From assembly GCA_024276275.1 (NCBI GenBank), contig JAJRXM010000001.1, positions 1 through 38,536 on the forward strand: DNA of 38,536 nucleotides. The letters are read 5' to 3'. This document shows positions 1 to 8,679 of the stretch, one piece after another. The DNA comes from Candidatus Zixiibacteriota bacterium (GTDB taxonomy: Bacteria > Zixibacteria > MSB-5A5 > GN15 > FEB-12). The notes beneath the pieces are model-generated. The model was not told the DNA's origin, searched no databases, and was given only the letters and a program-made list of their open reading frames with translations. The number at the start of each line of letters is the position of its first letter. Within the stretch, counting starts at the first letter, position 1. The position numbers were made by a program, and so were the translations under genes.

Positions 1-1452
1 GTTACTGTTGATGCAAAAGTGTTACGTGTAGATGACTCTCTGGAGTCCTGCAAGACAATTCAAGTCGATACTGTTATCAATGGAGACACGACTACAATAC
101 CTGTTGAGGTTTGTACTACTATTGTATATGATCAAGTTTTCTTTGATACTGCTACTTCTTCGCCGTTCTACTCAAGGAAAAGGATATTAAAAATAGAAGA
201 TTCTACTATTAGTAAAAGATTTGTTACAAGTTCATTTAATGGAGTTGATGAATGGGTTCAAAACACTTCCGATACTGTTTATAATGTATTTAGAAATGAT
301 AATTCTGATACAACTATTGAAAAAAACTTTATCTTTTGGGTACGTTCCAGAGATGATGCGTTAGTTAAGGATTTAACTCCCGAGTTTGTTTCTTTCCCTG
401 TTATAAACCCTAAATACGAACGGGATATCGCTATCATTGACTTTACCCGTAGTAATAAGAAGCAATATAGGCATATCGATACTTCAAGAGCTTTCTGGTA
501 CAATACTATCCAAAAGTGGAATGCTACTAACTCTCACGACATCATCTTTGACACAGCATTCTTTACTCTTGCCGAAATTGGAGATGCTGCTTATGCCGGT
601 AAAACAGGTATAGATTATATCCACGCTCCAAGGTATGACGGTGTAGGTATACCTCTCAATATCTTGTTAAAACACAAAGTATTAATTTTATATAATGAAA
701 CTTACATCAATTCAAGTTTTGCTGATGCTAATAAGATCAATTATCCTGAAATTTTATCTGCTATGGATGCCGGTATTAATGTATGGGCTACATGGAGAAA
801 TCCGTTAAATGTGAATTTCAATGATTTTTCTTTTCAAACTATAGGTGCTCCTTCCGATTATACAAGGTATTTTGGAGTTGACTCTATGACTTATTCAAGT
901 TGGTTCTTTAGATCTATTGTTGCTTCACCTCCTTCTACTGATACTAGAAACGAGGATTTCATCGGAACATACTCTATTAACGAGTCAGAGTGGCCGAGTT
1001 TAGATATTGATACATCATTACTTCACTCAAGATTTAACTGGCCTACTAATCCGTTCTTTAGATGGGATGATTCTATTGCTGCACTACCTGAAGTGAACTG
1101 GGCAGTTAGAAGCTTTGGTACAGAAGTTATGTACCTTTACAAATCAAAATACGGAACTAATAAACCTTTTGGTATTGAATATGAAGGTTCTCCGGTTGGA
1201 CACCGTTTCCAATCTAATTTATTTAGAACAGTTCATTTTAACTTTACAATGTTATTCTTGGACTCAATTCAAGCCCAGACTGTTTCAAATAATGTCTTAG
1301 ACTGGCTGTATGACCCGACATTAAGCGGTTCTGTTGTTGAAGAGAATAGATACAAAGATGCTCTTTATAAGATATCTATAGAGGATGCCCGCCAAAGATA
1401 TGGTGAACGGCTTCAAGAGCAAAAACAATTAAGATTGAATGTAGGAAATTAG
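1..1452 (+). CDS. C-terminal part of a large exported protein with a glutamine-amidotransferase-like fold (partial at left edge)
   Basis: The frame is open to base 1, so the N-terminus lies outside the window; the GTG at 19 is not needed as a start. About 483 codons are visible, ending in TAG at 1450. I do not recognise a named family. The middle and C-terminal part (after the RDIAIIDFTRSNK segment) has the look of the extracellular Rossmann-like, class-I-amidotransferase-like domain found in secreted FCB proteins: a hydrophobic strand (VLILYNE), then a helix reading EILSAMDAGINVWATW, then near the end a segment reading GHRFQSNLFRTVHFNF followed by VLDWLYDP. The M6 protease downstream carries a similar arrangement (ILIVDAD, QLMDNGINLMLST, VVDYFGG). 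There are few Cys, many Asp/Thr/Ser and no membrane segment, as expected of an exported protein. No T9SS sorting domain is present at the C-terminus, which instead ends in a charged helix rich in Arg, Glu and Gln. The fold assignment is inference. Confidence 0.6.
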   Translation, partial: VTVDAKVLRVDDSLESCKTIQVDTVINGDTTTIPVEVCTTIVYDQVFFDTATSSPFYSRKRILKIEDSTISKRFVTSSFNGVDEWVQNTSDTVYNVFRNDNSDTTIEKNFIFWVRSRDDALVKDLTPEFVSFPVINPKYERDIAIIDFTRSNKKQYRHIDTSRAFWYNTIQKWNATNSHDIIFDTAFFTLAEIGDAAYAGKTGIDYIHAPRYDGVGIPLNILLKHKVLILYNETYINSSFADANKINYPEILSAMDAGINVWATWRNPLNVNFNDFSFQTIGAPSDYTRYFGVDSMTYSSWFFRSIVASPPSTDTRNEDFIGTYSINESEWPSLDIDTSLLHSRFNWPTNPFFRWDDSIAALPEVNWAVRSFGTEVMYLYKSKYGTNKPFGIEYEGSPVGHRFQSNLFRTVHFNFTMLFLDSIQAQTVSNNVLDWLYDPTLSGSVVEENRYKDALYKISIEDARQRYGERLQEQKQLRLNVGN

Positions 1453-1477
1453 TTAAATAATTTACTGTAAATAATTT

Positions 1478-1508
1478 AGGGATTGAATAAACTTCAATCC
1501 CTTTTTTT
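1478..1508 (+). terminator. Rho-independent terminator
   Basis: A 10-bp perfect stem (AGGGATTGAA / TTCAATCCCT) with a 5-nt loop is followed by a T run at 1502-1508. It lies 26 bp after the stop of the leftmost gene and touches the stop codon of the convergent minus-strand gene, so it probably ends both transcripts. Confidence 0.85.
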
Positions 1509-2847
1509 ATTGTTGTATTATTTTTTGAAGTTGTAATAAGTTTTTATGCTTTGGGAATTTACGAATTGCCGTTTCTAATACTTTCTTACCTTCTTGTACC
1601 TGATTTATTGAAAGATAGCCACTTATTAAATTTAGATATGCATCTGAAAGAGTCGAATCTATTTCTATTGCTTTTCTACTGTTCAAAATAGCATCATTAA
1701 ATTTTCCTGATACACCGTAAATATATCCCAAATGATAATACGACTTTGCTTTTTGTTTATTCCATACTGATAATTCGTTAGGTGACCGGTGAGCAAAGGA
1801 TGCGTCGTCTGTCTCTATCGGGGGAGGAGTTGTTTTAAGAGCATCGTTCAAAATAGAAATAGCTAATGAATTATTTATCGTAGTGTCATTGTATATCAAA
1901 GATGCTATTTCATTTAATAAATATATGTTGTCATTTGTTCTTTTTCTTAATTCTATTATTTTTGGTTGTAAATCAAAAAAAGAATATCCCTGTTTAAAAA
2001 TAATTCTGGCATATAGCTGATTAGCTGTTATTTGATAAGGTTCTAACTCCAAAGATTTGTTGATGTCAACAAGTGCTGAGTCATACATTTCCAGATTATA
2101 ATAAATAGTTGCTGAGTTGGTGAAACCTTTTGACTGTAACGGGTGCAATTCTTTTTCTCGATTGATATAATATCTCGCAGAATCAATCTCTCCCAACTTT
2201 ATAAAAACAGCCCCTATGTTTAAATTGTTTTCGGGGTAATCCTGTTCCAATTCATTTGCTTTTCTAAAAAATGCTAAAGCTCTGGTCTGGTCATCTATAG
2301 AGGTATAATAAATCCCTTTGGCTGAATATAAGTGAGAGGCCGAAACTTTAGGAACAGAGACTATCGGATAAAATGAAAATAATCCAAACCCTAATGCTAG
2401 TCCGATAAGTGTAAATGCTGTTTTCCGATTTTCTAGCATTAAAAACCTGACAGCAACTAAAGCATTTGCACTTAAAATGATATAATAGGGTAATAACGGT
2501 AATCGAAATCGACTGCTAAAGAAAAACAATGAAGACATCAAAATATAGATTACAATCACACTTGCCAAAAATAGTGCCTGTTTGTTTTTAAATCGCGTTA
2601 TGAGCAACGAGAGGATTGTAAATGAAAAGAGAATTCCAAAAGATAAGTAATTGTATCTGAGTAAATCTATTTTATGAAAAAATTGATTTAAATATCTATT
2701 GTTAGAAATCTCTTTGTCGGAAATACTATAATACAATTTCTTAAAATATAATTGTATAAATAGAGACGGATTATCTTTTATCCAACTAAATGCTTTAGAC
2801 ATCCAAAATGATGATATCTCGCCTTGTGTTAATTTTTGTTTTAATTC
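1507..2847 (-). pseudogene. 3' part of an interrupted GT-C membrane glycosyltransferase: last membrane helices and TPR domain
   Basis: This is the in-frame continuation of the glycosyltransferase gene after the TAA at 2848-2850. The first 15 codons after the stop (ELKQKLTQGEISSFW) lead straight into MSKAFSWIKDNP, and this reads as the expected junction of the family, where a conserved IAE, a charged linker and a helix ending in NP precede the next membrane segments. Within the part from the Met at 2802 there are about four hydrophobic helices (residues 55-75, 78-98, 100-120 and 130-148 of that part). A tetratricopeptide domain of some five to six repeats follows up to the C-terminus; for example YPENNLNIGAVFIKLGE and SDAYLNLISGYLSINQ are typical TPR helices. 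No Shine-Dalgarno sequence precedes the Met at 2802, so independent translation is unlikely. TPR tails of this kind usually hold partner proteins or the glycan acceptor on the outer side of the inner membrane. Confidence 0.75.
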
Positions 2848-3678
2848 TTACTCGGCGATATAACTAATCTGTTGAATATGCCAGTTATACCCAAGAGGAT
2901 TCGGTAAAACGGCCGAAACACCGTCGGCAGCATCGTTATTACCGATATATAAGTTTATTCCTCCTTGTGATGCTATCAGTACAGGGTCATCGGCAATTAC
3001 TATATTTCGAATAAATACCGGAGCAATGCAGAGTAACATTCCTATAGTAAATAAAACAACAGATTTGAATTTGAACTTTTGCATAACAAGCAGTAAACCG
3101 ATTATAAACAGAGCAATTACTAATGCTGTAGGACGGGTGATCGAGGCAAGACCAAAAAACAGACCTGATATAAAGATATAATTAACAGAATTATCTTTCC
3201 ACCATTTGATAAAAAAGTAAATAGCTATTTGTAAAAGAAGCGTAAAAAAAGAATCTAAAAGAAGTTCAGACTCGAAATAATATATAATTGGAAATAGAGC
3301 ATGTAAAAACCCGGCTACTAACCCTACCTGTTGATTGTAAATTTTCTTACCAGTTGCATAGGTTATGAAAATTGATAACAGACCGGGTATAATACTAAAA
3401 AGTCTTACAGCCCATAATGATACTCCGAAAAGCTTATAAATACCGGCAAGATAATATACATACAAGGGTGCCCGAAAATATGTAGTGTCACCCAATAAAT
3501 TTCCGTTTAAAATTGATAATGCCCAATGATGATGAAAATTATTATCAACAGTTAACTGAGTCCAGTCAGGAACTGAACTGTATTCCCACAAGTAAAGTAA
3601 TCTTAGTATAAGTCCAACCAAAAGAACAGCATAAATAGGGATATTCTTTGAAAAGTGCTGAATCAATTTCTGCTTCAT
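2848..3678 (-). CDS. 5' part of an interrupted GT-C family membrane glycosyltransferase (PMT/ArnT-like)
   Basis: A polytopic membrane protein with features of the ArnT/PMT (GT39/GT83-like) superfamily. A first membrane helix (IYAVLLVGLILRLLYLWEY) is followed by a periplasmic loop with an Asp (TVDNNFHHHWALSIL) and the strongly family-like YFRAPLYVYYLAGI segment. About seven more hydrophobic helices and a TRPTA motif follow. Such enzymes move sugars from polyprenyl-phosphate donors to lipids or proteins on the periplasmic face. The frame ends at TAA 2848-2850 directly after NPLGYNWHIQQISYIAE, a point where relatives continue, and the same frame goes on open to 1507; the whole would be 723 residues. 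I chose ATG 3678 rather than the TTG two codons upstream. No Shine-Dalgarno sequence is visible. A TATATT hexamer lies 7 bases upstream of the ATG, without a good -35 box. Confidence 0.78.
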   Translation of the reverse strand: MKQKLIQHFSKNIPIYAVLLVGLILRLLYLWEYSSVPDWTQLTVDNNFHHHWALSILNGNLLGDTTYFRAPLYVYYLAGIYKLFGVSLWAVRLFSIIPGLLSIFITYATGKKIYNQQVGLVAGFLHALFPIIYYFESELLLDSFFTLLLQIAIYFFIKWWKDNSVNYIFISGLFFGLASITRPTALVIALFIIGLLLVMQKFKFKSVVLFTIGMLLCIAPVFIRNIVIADDPVLIASQGGINLYIGNNDAADGVSAVLPNPLGYNWHIQQISYIAE

Positions 3679-3899
3679 ATACAAGAATATATGAAATATC
3701 TTTCTTTATTGCTTATAATTTTTTGCATAGGTTTTAAGCAGTTTTAACAACGCTTGTGCGTGAATTTGCATATATATGAAATGATGTTCTTTTCCCTACT
3801 TTTTATATGCAATCGGGTTCACTCTCGTAACCTGTTTTTATACAATGAGATAACATCTGATTCGCAGCCACGATTCTGTCTCCCAAAAAAGCTTAGTTT

Positions 3900-3915
3900 T
3901 GGCATATTGGTTGCA
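3900..3915 (+). promoter_or_regulatory. Candidate sigma54 (-24/-12) promoter of the subtilisin gene
   Basis: The sequence TGGCATATTGGTTGCA has the invariant GG and GC dinucleotides exactly 10 bases apart and matches the sigma54 consensus TGGCAC-N5-TTGCA at nearly every conserved base. It would start transcription near 3926-3928, giving a leader of about 27 nt that contains the ribosome site AGGAGA (3944-3949) in front of ATG 3954. Chance occurrence in AT-rich DNA cannot be excluded. Confidence 0.55.
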
Positions 3916-3953
3916 CAAAGCTAGTTTGGACTTTATAAATTTTAGGAGAACGA

Positions 3954-6857
3954 ATGTATTATCCTACTATTAAATTATTATTACTTACGACCCTTACTAT
4001 CTTTTGTATAGCAACTGTCTCGGTTGGATCAATCTTAACTCCGACTCTTTTGCAGGAGACCGAAAAATCAGATTCAGATTCGCTTATAACTGTTGTAGTT
4101 ATTTTAGATACAGATGCTCAGGCAAATGAATTACAATTACAAACTCCTATAAATTCTGTTTATAATCGTTCTGATAAAATCAAAAAAGTAATCAAAAAAC
4201 TATCTTCATATAAAGCACCTAATCAAAACAATATAGAATTATACTTAGAGAAAAATTCTAAACAGGAAATAATCAAGCATTGGGTTATTCCTGCATATAC
4301 TGCTCAACTGACAATTACTGAAATAAAAAATTTATCAGAGCTTTCGGGTGTTAAATCTATAATAGAAAACATTCAACTTAATTTTGAATCACCTATAAAA
4401 GAATCACCTGCTCCGTTCGCAGCAGCCGCTGCAATTTCAAATGAATTATACCTAATGAATGTACCATCCTTATGGAACAAAGGTTTAAAAGGTAAAGGCT
4501 CTTTAATCTGTTCATTTGATACCGGTGTGGAAAGAGACCATCCTGCTCTTGCTTCAAAGTGGAGAGGAAATAGTGCTACTCTTGCTGAGTCATGGTTTTC
4601 TAAAGTTGCTCCTGATTCTATACCATACGATGCTACCGGGCACGGTACTCATACTATGGGTATAATGATTGGTTCGCTTGAGGCTGACAGTTTTGGTGTT
4701 GCTCCTGAAGCAGAATGGATTACAGCAGGTGTGATAGACCAAGGACGAAGTCTCAGCATGACTCTTAGTGATATCATAGAGGCGTTCCAGTGGGCTTTAA
4801 ATCCTGACGGTAATGTGAATACAACCGATGATGTCCCTGATGTTATATTAAATAGCTGGGGAATCCCAAAAGGACTCTTTTTCCCGTGTGATGATACGTT
4901 TTGGGGTGTGATTGACAATGTAGAAGCTGCCGGAATAGTAACAGTCTTTGCCGCAGGCAATGAAGGACCGGATCCTATGTCAATCCGCTCACCGGCAGAC
5001 AGAGCTACAACACCGCTTAATTCATTCTCTGTCGGTGCGGTAAACATAAACAGAGAAGTTGCCAATTTTTCAAGTCGCGGACCGTCATCTTGTGACCCTT
5101 CACAAATTAAACCGGAAGTTGTTGCTCCCGGTGTCAATATTCGTTCATCTACCAAAGGCGGTGGATTTGCCTATATGTCAGGTACTTCAATGTCGGCACC
5201 TTATATAGCCGGGGCGGTTGCTCTAATTCGTCAATACAATAAAAATGCTACGGTAGCACAGATTAAAAATGCCTTTATTCAATCAGCAATTGATTTGGGT
5301 GATAATGGAGAAGATAACGCTTACGGAAACGGCTTTGTAGACTTACAATCAATCATCCAATATATTCCACTTCCGCAATCACCTGAATATCAAATCGCAT
5401 CATATAACTTTATACAAAGTTCTTTTGTTCTTCCCGGTGAATCTTTTAAATTACAACTGACTTTGATTAATCCATCAGGCAATGTTGAATCAGCCTCGGT
5501 CAAAATTGTTGTAGCAGATACAAGTAGAGCTTCAACTCAGTTAGACTCAACAACTTTATACTTTGGAGTCGGCGGAACAATTGCTCAAAATGTAACACCG
5601 TTTGAATTAACCATAGATAGCAATCTTATTCACGGGGAGTTATTAAATTTAAAAGCATATATTTCTTCTGCCAATACATCAGCTATAGACACCGTTAATT
5701 TTACTATTCCTGTCGGTGTTGCCCCACAAGGCATCATAGAAACACATATCAATGCAAAGTTACAAGTTACAGTCTCGGACTTTGGACTGTTTGGATTTGC
5801 CCCCGGATCATCATACAACTTAGCCGCGGACGGTTTCCGTTTTAACAATTCTCAAAATCTTCTATATGAGTCAGGAATGATAGTCGGCCGTTCAGCATTA
5901 CAAATGTCAACATCAATAAGAGATGAAAACGGTAATTTTAAACCGTCTGAATTTTCCCCGACCGTCTCATTAACCAGTTCATCTATTTCAGCTTCCGGGG
6001 CAGAGGTTAGAACTGCTGTTTTTGACGACCGTCTTTCTGCTATCTCAATTCCAATCGAAGTGCAACAGGAAACAATGCATTCCAATCTCATTGGAGAAGA
6101 GGGGATGTTAATTGTAAAATATAATTTATATAACAATACTGCTGAAAACGCAACGGGACTATACTTTGGACTTTTACATGACTTTGATCTTTCTAGTTCC
6201 GATAGACTGGAACACAACAGTTCTCTGTCCCTAACCTATCAACAGAATGATTCCGGTATGTTGGTCGGTGTTGTCTCACTAAAGAACATAGCATCATATA
6301 AAATGTTTGAAAATATAAACGGTAAAAGAGGCTTTACAAATTCTGAGTTAATGACAATTATGGCAGACTCAACCAATACAATTAACAATGTAGTTTCAGG
6401 TGACCTGATGTTTATAACATCTACAAATCAGTTTTCTCTTTCACCGTCAGAATCAATTGAAATAGCTTACGCCTTTGTATGCGGGAATTCTTTGAATGAA
6501 CTTTATGATAATGCCGTATTGGCAAAACAAAAATATGATATAACTACTGATATTACAGACAACAATGCAAACCTGCCGAAACAGTTTGAACTATTCCAAA
6601 ACTACCCAAACCCGTTTAATCCTTCGACCACAATTAGGTTCAATCTTCCGGTCGCATCAGAGATTAAACTCGAAATTTTCAATGTTTTGGGACAGAAAGT
6701 TAAAATTCTCGTAGATTCTGACCTTCCGGCAGGTAATTATGAATACCGATGGGATGCTACCGACGATGCCAACCAAGAAGTGGCGAGTGGAATGTATTTT
6801 TATAGATTAAGCAATAATGAACAATATAAGACGCAAAAAATGTCACTTTTAAAATAA
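3954..6857 (+). CDS. Secreted subtilisin-like serine protease (S8, bacillopeptidase F-like) with T9SS sorting domain
   Basis: 967 residues. A signal peptide (about 1-27) precedes an I9-like propeptide region (about 45-145). The S8 catalytic domain follows with all catalytic residues: Asp189 in SFDTGV, His230 in GHGTHTMG, oxyanion Asn336 in AAGNEGPD and Ser412 in GTSMSAP. The region of about 475-870 is a Ser/Thr-rich beta-sandwich part of unknown role. Residues 878-967 (from FELFQNYPNPFNP to KMSLLK) form a T9SS type A sorting domain, including the typical VFN/IFN-GQKV, Y-WDA and SGMYFYRL blocks. The protein should therefore cross the inner membrane by Sec and the outer membrane by the type IX system, where the tail is removed and the protease released or anchored. 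The start is well supported by AGGAGA 5 bases upstream. A sigma54-like promoter lies just upstream. It is followed by another T9SS protease 76 bp downstream. Confidence 0.95.
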   Translation: MYYPTIKLLLLTTLTIFCIATVSVGSILTPTLLQETEKSDSDSLITVVVILDTDAQANELQLQTPINSVYNRSDKIKKVIKKLSSYKAPNQNNIELYLEKNSKQEIIKHWVIPAYTAQLTITEIKNLSELSGVKSIIENIQLNFESPIKESPAPFAAAAAISNELYLMNVPSLWNKGLKGKGSLICSFDTGVERDHPALASKWRGNSATLAESWFSKVAPDSIPYDATGHGTHTMGIMIGSLEADSFGVAPEAEWITAGVIDQGRSLSMTLSDIIEAFQWALNPDGNVNTTDDVPDVILNSWGIPKGLFFPCDDTFWGVIDNVEAAGIVTVFAAGNEGPDPMSIRSPADRATTPLNSFSVGAVNINREVANFSSRGPSSCDPSQIKPEVVAPGVNIRSSTKGGGFAYMSGTSMSAPYIAGAVALIRQYNKNATVAQIKNAFIQSAIDLGDNGEDNAYGNGFVDLQSIIQYIPLPQSPEYQIASYNFIQSSFVLPGESFKLQLTLINPSGNVESASVKIVVADTSRASTQLDSTTLYFGVGGTIAQNVTPFELTIDSNLIHGELLNLKAYISSANTSAIDTVNFTIPVGVAPQGIIETHINAKLQVTVSDFGLFGFAPGSSYNLAADGFRFNNSQNLLYESGMIVGRSALQMSTSIRDENGNFKPSEFSPTVSLTSSSISASGAEVRTAVFDDRLSAISIPIEVQQETMHSNLIGEEGMLIVKYNLYNNTAENATGLYFGLLHDFDLSSSDRLEHNSSLSLTYQQNDSGMLVGVVSLKNIASYKMFENINGKRGFTNSELMTIMADSTNTINNVVSGDLMFITSTNQFSLSPSESIEIAYAFVCGNSLNELYDNAVLAKQKYDITTDITDNNANLPKQFELFQNYPNPFNPSTTIRFNLPVASEIKLEIFNVLGQKVKILVDSDLPAGNYEYRWDATDDANQEVASGMYFYRLSNNEQYKTQKMSLLK

Positions 6858-6933
6858 GACTTGACATTTGCTGAAACTGATATGAAATTAGAATGTTAAA
6901 CTAGTAAATAATATATTTTAAATAAAGGCATAG

Positions 6934-8679
6934 ATGATGTTACCAATTAAAAAGACAATTACCACCTTACTGTTTCTTTTACTCACATTGAGTTTATCTT
7001 CTCAAATCGCATTAGCGGTTGCTCCATCTGATGAATTGATTAAGAAATGGATTCAGGATGGTATTTATGAACAAAAAATGGAAATTCTTAACGATTTCCA
7101 TAAACGTGGGGGATGTTCTCCCGAAGAACAGATTTTAGGGAAAAAGAATAATTCTCTAGCCGCAGGTGCTGTAGTCGACACTATCCGCGTTTTAGTTCTT
7201 TTGGTCGATTTTTCAGATCAACCTGCTTCTGCCGGTCCTCTTGCAGGCACAGTAGCAGATTTTGACTCAATATTATTCTCTCAAAACTTTCTTAACCCTA
7301 CCGGCTCAATGACGGATTACTATTTGGAAAACTCCTATGGGAATTTCTTGATACAGGGAGATGTATACGGTTGGTACCGCATGCCGTTAACTTATGCACA
7401 ATACACCGGAGGCGGTTCTGGAATGCAGAATGCTATCCCGAATGCTCAAGACTTGGTACAGCATGCAATTGATATAGCTGACCCCGATGTTGATTTTTCA
7501 CAATATGATTTTAATAACGATGGCACTCATGACGGTATAATTCTTATCCATTCAGGACCCGGTGCTGAAATAACCGGATCAACCGGTGATATTTGGTCCC
7601 ATAAATGGGATCTAAGAAACCCGAGTATTAAAGACGGTGTACAAATTTCTGCTTACAATATCAACCCGGAAGAATACGGAGTTGGTGGAGGTGCTGAATT
7701 ATCTCCGATAGGCGTATTTTGTCATGAATATGGACATTTCTTAGGACTGCCTGATTTATATGACACGAATCAGAATAATACATCCTCAGAAGGTCTCGGT
7801 AGATGGTCTCTCATGGCATCGGGTAACTATAATGGAAACTCTAAAATTCCTGCCCATTTTGACCCATGGAGTAAAAGCCAAATCGGGTTTTTAAATCTGA
7901 TAGATGTTACCGGTAACCTCTATAATGTCTCAATTCCTCAAGTAGAAACATCACCGACAGCGTACAAACTTTCAAATAGTATAACAGGTCCAAACGAATA
8001 TTTCATTGTTGAAAACAGACAGAAAGTCGGCTTTGACTCAAACTTACCCGGAAGCGGACTTCTTATCTACCATATTGATGAAACAAGATTTAATAATAAT
8101 GATTTCTTTCGCTATAAAGTCGGCTTGGAACAAGCAGACGGGACTGATCAATTAGCATTTTCAGGAAGTACCGGAGACCAAGGTGACCCATTTCCCGGTG
8201 CAGCTAATAACAGAGAGTTCCATGAATTCTCTTTGCCTAACTCAATCTTATATAATGGATTCGAATCCAAAGTTGCTGTTTGGAATATCTCAAACTCTGA
8301 TTCTGTAATGACAGCAGATCTCGACGTTGACTATTCTAGACCTTGGATAGAATCTGTAGGTGCGACACCATTTATCATGTCCGATGCTGATGCCGACGGT
8401 TACCTGGAACCGGGAGAGGCTATACAGTTTTCCTTTATGGTTCGCAACCAAATGAGACCGAGTTCTAGCGTGAAAGCAACTTTATCAAGTAATAACTCGG
8501 GGCTACAATTTACTCAAAACGACATTACAATACCGGGTACCTTTAGCACAACTTCCGTTACTAATGTCGGACTACCTATTGAATTTACAGTGCCGGATAC
8601 TTTGACACCGCATATCGATTCATTTTTCTTAACAATTACTACAGATTCAATAGATGCTTTTTTCCTACCCGTTACCTGA
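6934..8679 (+). CDS. M6 family (immune inhibitor A-like) secreted metalloprotease, 5' part of an interrupted gene
   Basis: A signal peptide (about residues 1-29, ending in ALA) is followed by an M6-type catalytic domain. The zinc motif is HEYGH at 264-268 within VFCHEYGHFLGLPDLYD, with the family's GLPDLYD continuation and the downstream SLMASGNYN turn. Earlier blocks such as TDYYLENSYGNF and DFNNDGTHDGIILIHSGPG are also typical of M6 peptidases. After about residue 450 comes a beta-sandwich (CARDB/Ig-like) segment beginning DADADGYLEPGEAIQF. The frame stops at TGA 8677-8679 inside this region (after FFLPVT) but continues open in the same frame to 9687, where the domain that would let the enzyme be exported by T9SS sits. 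If the stop is real, the product keeps the protease domain and loses its outer-membrane sorting signal, so it would be trapped in the periplasm. The start may be ATG 6934 or 6937; AAAGG lies upstream. Confidence 0.9.
   Translation: MMLPIKKTITTLLFLLLTLSLSSQIALAVAPSDELIKKWIQDGIYEQKMEILNDFHKRGGCSPEEQILGKKNNSLAAGAVVDTIRVLVLLVDFSDQPASAGPLAGTVADFDSILFSQNFLNPTGSMTDYYLENSYGNFLIQGDVYGWYRMPLTYAQYTGGGSGMQNAIPNAQDLVQHAIDIADPDVDFSQYDFNNDGTHDGIILIHSGPGAEITGSTGDIWSHKWDLRNPSIKDGVQISAYNINPEEYGVGGGAELSPIGVFCHEYGHFLGLPDLYDTNQNNTSSEGLGRWSLMASGNYNGNSKIPAHFDPWSKSQIGFLNLIDVTGNLYNVSIPQVETSPTAYKLSNSITGPNEYFIVENRQKVGFDSNLPGSGLLIYHIDETRFNNNDFFRYKVGLEQADGTDQLAFSGSTGDQGDPFPGAANNREFHEFSLPNSILYNGFESKVAVWNISNSDSVMTADLDVDYSRPWIESVGATPFIMSDADADGYLEPGEAIQFSFMVRNQMRPSSSVKATLSSNNSGLQFTQNDITIPGTFSTTSVTNVGLPIEFTVPDTLTPHIDSFFLTITTDSIDAFFLPVT

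Noticed and set aside
2801-2850. Two separate genes (GT-C enzyme and TPR protein) instead of one interrupted gene
   Set aside because: The 15 codons between the stop and the next ATG are in frame and continue the family pattern, and the ATG at 2802 has no ribosome site.
3685-3953. Possible small RNA or tRNA gene in the gap before the subtilisin
   Set aside because: No cloverleaf, stable hairpin or terminator could be found; only the sigma54-like promoter is supportable.
4649-5155. Minus-strand open frame of 168 codons inside the subtilisin gene
   Set aside because: It lies wholly within a well-supported gene and shows no family features; it is a shadow of the protease codons.
6861-6900. TTGACA at 6861 as a promoter for the M6 protease
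   Set aside because: No -10 hexamer lies at 16-18 bases; the closest TATGAA is at 14 and TAGAAT at 22.
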